From Deltaproteobacteria bacterium (GTDB lineage: Bacteria > Desulfobacterota_B > Binatia > UBA9968), in NCBI GenBank assembly GCA_030620935.1, contig JAUXIP010000001.1, positions 1 through 29,139 of the forward strand: a stretch of 29,139 nucleotides of DNA. Direction: 5' to 3'. This document shows positions 25,286 to 29,139 of the stretch, in pieces (within the stretch, counting starts at the first letter, position 1; each line of letters begins with the position of its first letter). A program made the position numbers and the translations under genes. The notes beneath the pieces are model-generated. The model was given only the letters and a program-made list of their open reading frames with translations. It searched no databases and had not been told where the DNA came from.

Positions 25286-26263
25286 CTAGAATAGGCTGCG
25301 GACCAGAGTAGCGACGAGCCAGGCGATCAACCAGCAGACGGGAAAGGTTAAAATCCACGCGACCACGATCTGTCCGGCTACGCCCCAGCGCACCGCGGAT
25401 AGACGCCGGCTTGCGCCCACGCCCATGATAGCCGTGCTGATGGTATGCGTGGTGCTAAGCGGGATGCCCATCCGCGAGGCAATCTCGATGACCATGGCGG
25501 CTGAAGTCTCGGCTGCGAAGCCGTGAACCGGCTCTAGCTTGGTAATCCGCATGCCCATCGTCTTGATGATCCTCCAACCCCCACAGGCGGTGCCGATTCC
25601 CATCGTAATGGCGCAGAGAAATATCACCCACAGCGGAATTCGAAACTCATCGAGGTACCCACCGAGAACCAGCGCGAGGGCAAAAGTCCCCATGAATTTC
25701 TGGCCGTCGTTGCTCCCATGGCTGAAGGCCATGAACGCAGCCGAGAAGACCTGCAGCCTGCCGAACAGCTTTCGAATCATGCCGGGGGTGCTTCTCGTCA
25801 GCAAGCGGTAAATGGCAGCGATGATAAGGATGGCGCCGCCGAACCCCAGGAAGGTGGAGAAGCCAAGTCCGATAAGAACCTTTCGCCATCCATCCCACAA
25901 GAGAGACTCCACTCCTGCCGTGGCGAATCCAGCTCCGGCAAGACCTGCGACCAAAGCGTGGCTCTCGCTCGTAGGAAGACCGTAATACCAAGCCAGCGTG
26001 CTCCAGAGTACAATGGCGACCATAGCTGCCGCAACGGTCGTGAGATCGACGGTATTTGGGTCGATGATCCCGGTGCCGATAGTTACGGCTACAGCCGTTC
26101 CGGACATGGCGCCTAGGATATTCAGGACGCTCGCCATGAGCAGCGCCTTGTAGGGCGCAAGCACTCGGGTGGAGACAACGGTGGCGATCGCATTGGGCGC
26201 ATCCGTCCAACCGTTAACGAACTCTGCAGCTAAAACCAAGAGGAGTACAACGTAGACATCCAT
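25286..26263 (-). CDS. pit: Inorganic phosphate transporter, PiT family
   Basis: The 325-residue membrane protein has about ten hydrophobic segments and the duplicated PiT signature: WTDAPNAIATVVSTRVL near the start and FSHGSNDGQKFMGTFAL in the middle (both variants of GANDxANA and SHGSND), plus STTHTISTAIMGVG near the end. PiT proteins carry phosphate or metal-phosphate with protons or sodium. The length is that of short bacterial forms. The 3' end forms a small hairpin (AGCCTA at 25283-25288, TAGGCT at 25292-25297) with no T-run. It faces the DUF47 gene. Confidence 0.93.
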   Translation of the reverse strand: MDVYVVLLLVLAAEFVNGWTDAPNAIATVVSTRVLAPYKALLMASVLNILGAMSGTAVAVTIGTGIIDPNTVDLTTVAAAMVAIVLWSTLAWYYGLPTSESHALVAGLAGAGFATAGVESLLWDGWRKVLIGLGFSTFLGFGGAILIIAAIYRLLTRSTPGMIRKLFGRLQVFSAAFMAFSHGSNDGQKFMGTFALALVLGGYLDEFRIPLWVIFLCAITMGIGTACGGWRIIKTMGMRITKLEPVHGFAAETSAAMVIEIASRMGIPLSTTHTISTAIMGVGASRRLSAVRWGVAGQIVVAWILTFPVCWLIAWLVATLVRSLF

Positions 26264-26393
26264 TGTTTCACAGTGATGTAAACGTGTGTCTATACCAAGG
26301 ACGAGAGTGATGCAAACAGAGGTCCAAAACGAAAGCGGCGAGGGATGGTAGAACCTGGGAGACTCAGGGGTTCAAAGGCTGTGATAGCCTATC

Positions 26394-26726
26394 CTAGCTG
26401 GGGTCCAGGGGCCGGATATCTCCGGTCTCTTGGATGACTACTGCATATCCGTCGAGGGCAGAGGGAATCTGTTTTACCAAGTCGGGTGTTTTCTTGAGGA
26501 CGTAGACCTTGATACATGGTTTTCCAGCGCACTCGCCCTGAGCAGTGCCCACAACGCCAGGGTGCGACATCAGCCTAGCGGTGTGCTCTTTCAACACTGT
26601 TTCAATCGTCTTCTTTGGCATGGGTTTCTCTTTCGGTTCGCCTACCTGCTGCTGATCGCAGGCGGCTGCAGTAAGTAACCAGACAAGGCCAACCACAGGT
26701 ACGGATCTTCTCAAGGTAGCCCTCAT
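26394..26726 (-). CDS. Lipoprotein sharing the N-terminal domain of the adjacent secreted protease
   Basis: From ATG 26726 the product is 110 residues: a signal peptide (MRATLRRSVPVVGLVWLLTAAAC, likely lipid Cys at 23), a short linker, then one domain of about 70 residues. This domain (HTARLMSHPGVVGTAQGECAG, IKVYVLKK, LDGYAVVIQETGDI) parallels residues 45-100 of the neighbouring protease. A TTG at 26753 opens the frame earlier. The lipobox is imperfect (Ala at -3). Function is unknown; it could bind the same partner as the protease domain or act as an inhibitor. It has its own leader after the protease terminator. Confidence 0.75.
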   Translation of the reverse strand: MRATLRRSVPVVGLVWLLTAAACDQQQVGEPKEKPMPKKTIETVLKEHTARLMSHPGVVGTAQGECAGKPCIKVYVLKKTPDLVKQIPSALDGYAVVIQETGDIRPLDPS

Positions 26727-26727
26727 T

Positions 26728-26746
26728 GAACAATAACTGATTGTTC
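26728..26746 (-). promoter_or_regulatory. 7-bp dyad just before the lipoprotein start
   Basis: GAACAAT at 26728-26734 and ATTGTTC at 26740-26746 form a perfect inverted repeat with a 5-base spacer, ending one base from the ATG at 26726. It could be an operator or a translation-blocking hairpin. It matches no site I can name. Confidence 0.3.
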
Positions 26747-26770
26747 CGGTCAACTCTTCGGATGAGTTTC

Positions 26771-26808
26771 TAAAAAAACAGGGGAGAGGACCATGGCCCT
26801 CTCCCCTG
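26771..26808 (-). terminator. Intrinsic terminator after the protease gene
   Basis: On the minus strand CAGGGGAGAGG (26808-26798) pairs perfectly with CCTCTCCCCTG (26789-26779) across an 8-base loop, followed at once by seven T (26778-26772). This 11-bp GC-rich stem plus T-run is a textbook rho-independent terminator for the gene ending at 26839. Confidence 0.93.
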
Positions 26809-26838
26809 CATTCATTCTGTTACAGTAGCGTTCGGCTA

Positions 26839-27903
26839 TTACTGCCCGTCAACGGTGACGCCGAAGGCGTCCAGCACCTCGTCAATCGGGTTGGCGATCG
26901 TGATGGCGACACTTCCTGCGAACAGCAGTCCCACAGGTTTACCATTGTCAGATCCGCCCCGTGCCACCACGAGCGACCCGGAATCACCGCCAGCGCTGAA
27001 GTTCCCAGGCCGGATGACGATCTGATTAACGAATCTTGCAACGCCGGTGCTGTAACCAACATTGACGGTGGCATTGATGGCATCAACTCTTCCGGATGTT
27101 AACCCGGTGGTCCGGCCATACTTTCGGACTCTCTGGTTGATAGACGCCGTGGCGGTGGTTGACTGCGGTGTCCCGTAGCCGTCGGAGGGCGTGGCATTGC
27201 CCAGATCAGCCGTCGAGCTGAGTGCGATCGCCGCGTCAATTACATTGTTGGCCAAAGTCGAGAAAACGATTGGTTCGAAATCTGCAACCGTCCCGATAGC
27301 GTCGGCGGGGTTCAGGCCACCATCGAAAGGACCCGGCTGAAGTACGTTGTCCCCGATCGCAGCCTGGTTCTCGTCGGCGTAGACATGGTTATTACTCAAG
27401 GCGTACACGTTAACGCCGTCTGTCACTCTAGCGCCGATTGTGCCGGCTGTAATGTCCGGATGACCGGTCGAGATGCCGATTGGCACCGGACGTGGAAACC
27501 TGTCTGTTGGGTTGGTCGGATCCTCGGCGGGCGGGTCTTCCCCGCCACCGTCGCCGCCGTTACCATGGTTGTGGTTTCCATTTTCGTCAGGTTTGTTGAG
27601 GGCAAAAATCTTGCCGGTTACCTGAACCACTACGGGAACACCGTCCAGCGATCTGGGAAGTCCGGGGACTCCCCGTTCCTCGGTGTAAATTTTCACCACT
27701 GGTTGCCCACCAGCACCCAGGCCAACTGCCGTACCGACCACGCCTTGAGTTTCCAGCAGGCTGTCGGTATGGCGCTCCTGGACAGCGATGGCGCGAGCCA
27801 GCCCAGGTTCAAAAGCAGGCTGGGCATAGCCTGGTGATACCACTAACACCGCTGCCAAGCCGACAGTGACAAAGGTTCCGATAAGTAACCGTAGAAGTCT
27901 CAT
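26839..27903 (-). CDS. Secreted trypsin-fold serine protease with N-terminal extra domain
   Basis: The 354-residue protein has a signal peptide (about residues 1-27, cleavage after GYA). An N-terminal domain follows (HTDSLLETQGVVGTAVGLGAGG to VTGKIFAL, about 45-101), then a flexible linker rich in Gly, Asn, His, Asp and Pro (about 104-134). A chymotrypsin-like domain completes it, with His173 in LSNNHVYA, Asp223 in NVIDAAIAL and Ser308 in SAGGDSGSLVV. These look like a complete catalytic triad. It resembles the unnamed bacterial relatives of the Nal1-type serine proteases. GGGGG precedes ATG 27903 and a terminator closes the gene. The substrate is unknown. Confidence 0.85.
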   Translation of the reverse strand: MRLLRLLIGTFVTVGLAAVLVVSPGYAQPAFEPGLARAIAVQERHTDSLLETQGVVGTAVGLGAGGQPVVKIYTEERGVPGLPRSLDGVPVVVQVTGKIFALNKPDENGNHNHGNGGDGGGEDPPAEDPTNPTDRFPRPVPIGISTGHPDITAGTIGARVTDGVNVYALSNNHVYADENQAAIGDNVLQPGPFDGGLNPADAIGTVADFEPIVFSTLANNVIDAAIALSSTADLGNATPSDGYGTPQSTTATASINQRVRKYGRTTGLTSGRVDAINATVNVGYSTGVARFVNQIVIRPGNFSAGGDSGSLVVARGGSDNGKPVGLLFAGSVAITIANPIDEVLDAFGVTVDGQ

Positions 27904-27934
27904 GAATCCCCCTTCAAAAGAATATCGTCGAGAA

Positions 27935-27963
27935 TTTTAAAAAATGCCGTGTAAAACCGTCAA
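27935..27963 (-). promoter_or_regulatory. Candidate promoter of the protease gene
   Basis: On the minus strand TTGACG (27963-27958) is followed 17 bases later by TTAAAA (27940-27935), giving 5/6 and 4/6 consensus matches. It lies about 32 bases ahead of the protease ATG. Confidence 0.4.
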
Positions 27964-28206
27964 TCTTTTTAATAATGCAACTCTGAAAACGTTGCTAGAT
28001 GTACTCGGGACGCAAAAGAAATGCCAATTAATAAAACCTCAAAGGTGGCTGATAACTCATGGATAAATCGTGGGATTTACTAAATAAGAAAATATCTAAT
28101 CGTTTCAAAAACAGGGCAGATTCGCCATACCGGACACGGAAAGCTATCGAATGGACTATTATGCGCATTGGTTCATTAATCCGTGTCCCACCCATATCAA
28201 ACGTGC
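27964..28206. other. Non-coding remainder of the gap between protease and arsC
   Basis: The full gap is 27904-28206 (303 bases) and AT-rich. Apart from the protease promoter candidate nothing is supported. A plus-strand frame at 28059-28298 encodes a basic 79-residue sequence, but it runs into arsC on the other strand and resembles nothing known; it may be a gene remnant. Confidence 0.4.
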
Positions 28207-28650
28207 TTATGCCTTTGTGCGTTCTCCAATCTTGGGGTGATCAAAGTCTTCTAAGAGCTTTTCAACTTTTCTACGGACCCCATCACGCACTTCTCTGAAA
28301 GTTCTCAAGACGACTTCTTCGTTTCCATTGGCTTGAGCCGGGTCGGGAAGGGGCCAGTGAAGACGCTCTGTTTTTGCGGAAAGGGTCGGACAACTTTCAG
28401 CAGCCTCACCGCACAGAGTAACAGCCAAATCGATTTTATCGAGCGGAATGGCCTCTAGTCCTTTAGACTGCTGATTCGAAATATCGATTCCGTCTTCTTT
28501 CATAACTTGAATCGCGAGGGGATGGACCGTTTTCGGCTCGGTGCCGGCACTGTGGCTTCGGACATCCTGAGGCGCAAGCGTTCGAGCAAACCCCTCAGCC
28601 ATTTGGCTCCGGCAGGAATTTCCGGTACAGAGGAAGAGTATCATTTTCAT
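28207..28650 (-). CDS. arsC: Arsenate reductase ArsC, thioredoxin-coupled type
   Basis: ArsC reduces arsenate to arsenite using a low-molecular-weight tyrosine-phosphatase fold. The product (147 residues from ATG 28650) has the P-loop FLCTGNSCRSQ with catalytic Cys8 and Arg14, then CGEAAESC with Cys80 and Cys87. The three-Cys pattern of the thioredoxin-coupled class (Cys10, 82 and 89 in S. aureus) is thus complete. The Asp loop is LPDPA. An earlier ATG at 28668 would add six residues. No arsR or arsenite pump lies next to it in the window. Confidence 0.92.
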   Translation of the reverse strand: MKMILFLCTGNSCRSQMAEGFARTLAPQDVRSHSAGTEPKTVHPLAIQVMKEDGIDISNQQSKGLEAIPLDKIDLAVTLCGEAAESCPTLSAKTERLHWPLPDPAQANGNEEVVLRTFREVRDGVRRKVEKLLEDFDHPKIGERTKA

Positions 28651-28812
28651 TTCTACAACCATTAGCATATGTACCGATTAGGGACTAGATTCGAGTGTAG
28701 ACGTTGTTCTCAGCATTGGTGCTCGGGTTAGTCCGAGTGGAGTGCTTTGTATGAGTGTTTAGATTTACAAGTCGGTAATGTATTATTAAGACTTTGAATC
28801 AGTGAGTGAATT

Positions 28813-29139
28813 ATGGGACTGAGAAATAAACCACGGTATGACTCAGTTGCGACGATGCTTAACATCGTGTGCAGCAGCCGCATGCTCGTGGCCCTGCTTA
28901 TGGGGTTTTCCTGTGGTCTGCCATTATTGTTAACCATTTCAGTATTGCAGGCCTGGATGATGGACGAGGGTGTAGATCTTAGCGTGATTGGGTTGATGGC
29001 CCTGGTAGGGCTACCTTACACATTAAAATTTCTTTGGGCACCGTTTGTCGATCGTTTTACATTGTCTCTTTTTGGACAGCCATTTCTGGGCAGACGCCGA
29101 GGCTGGCTATTGGTAATGCAGATCGCTTTGACGTTGTCG
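28813..29139 (+). CDS. ampG: AmpG-like MFS transporter, 5' part (cut by the window edge)
   Basis: The visible 109 residues open MGLRNKPRYDSVATMLNIV and continue with the AmpG pattern: LLMGFSCGLPLLLTISVLQAW, GVDLSVIGLMALVGLPYTLKFLWAPFVDR, FLGRRRGWLL. AmpG proteins bring cell-wall muropeptides from the periplasm to the cytoplasm for recycling; related MFS members carry other solutes. At least two membrane segments (about 28-48 and 59-76) are seen before the edge. It is divergent from arsC with 162 bases between start codons. No clear ribosome site precedes ATG 28813. The remaining three quarters lie outside the window. Confidence 0.85.
   Translation, partial: MGLRNKPRYDSVATMLNIVCSSRMLVALLMGFSCGLPLLLTISVLQAWMMDEGVDLSVIGLMALVGLPYTLKFLWAPFVDRFTLSLFGQPFLGRRRGWLLVMQIALTLS

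Noticed and set aside
28059..28298. Plus-strand 79-residue frame
   Set aside because: Overlaps 92 bases of arsC on the other strand, ribosome site too far away, no recognised family; at most a gene remnant.

Overview
The window is a stretch of bacterial chromosome of moderate GC (impression only, not computed). It is dominated by housekeeping genes on the plus strand. The order tilS-ftsH-folP-cdaA-cdaR-glmM-pdxJ-nnr-tsaE-lysC-cimA, followed later by tRNA-Ser, SRP RNA, dnaX, ebfC and recR, resembles conserved blocks of Desulfobacterota (former Deltaproteobacteria) and related uncultured phyla such as Binatota or Methylomirabilota. The exact phylum cannot be fixed from the sequence alone. Intergenic spaces carry short purine-rich simple repeats of the kind often seen in such lineages.

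Region 1 (1-13812) is a long, mostly tightly packed run: tRNA-Ile lysidine synthase, the FtsH protease (broken by one extra G in a G run), dihydropteroate synthase, the c-di-AMP cyclase CdaA with its regulator CdaR, and GlmM. The cdaA-cdaR-glmM trio links c-di-AMP to cell-wall precursor supply. PdxJ, Nnr (NAD(P)HX repair), TsaE (t6A tRNA modification), aspartokinase and citramalate synthase follow. A 409-base structured gap separates ftsH from folP. A 9-base tandem array sits between pdxJ and nnr, where relatives often carry acpS.

Region 2 (13813-17890) holds cysE (clearly richer in GC than its neighbours and preceded by a 13-bp perfect hairpin), mnmA, mtaB and rnc. The RNase III has Gly in place of a usual metal-binding Asp.

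Region 3 (17887-21297) is accessory and partly AT-rich: an FRG-domain protein overlapping rnc, a REP/MITE-like inverted repeat, a DUF2459 lipoprotein, a small protein of unknown function, and a minus-strand pair made of a frameshifted Rieske protein and a four-helix membrane protein.

Region 4 (21298-24642) holds tRNA-Ser(GGA), the SRP RNA, dnaX (with a run of nine A at the tau/gamma boundary), ebfC, recR and a small lipoprotein. Region 5 (24651-29139) has a PhoU-like DUF47 protein convergent with a Pit phosphate transporter, a minus-strand pair (a secreted trypsin-fold protein and a lipoprotein sharing its N-terminal domain), a thioredoxin-type ArsC, and the start of an AmpG-like transporter cut by the window edge.

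The most interesting points are the dnaX slippage candidate, the shared domain between the secreted protease and the lipoprotein, the structured ftsH-folP gap, the repeat families that form gene ends, and two gene breaks that both look like a single extra base in a homopolymer. No CRISPR array, complete insertion sequence or prophage was seen.
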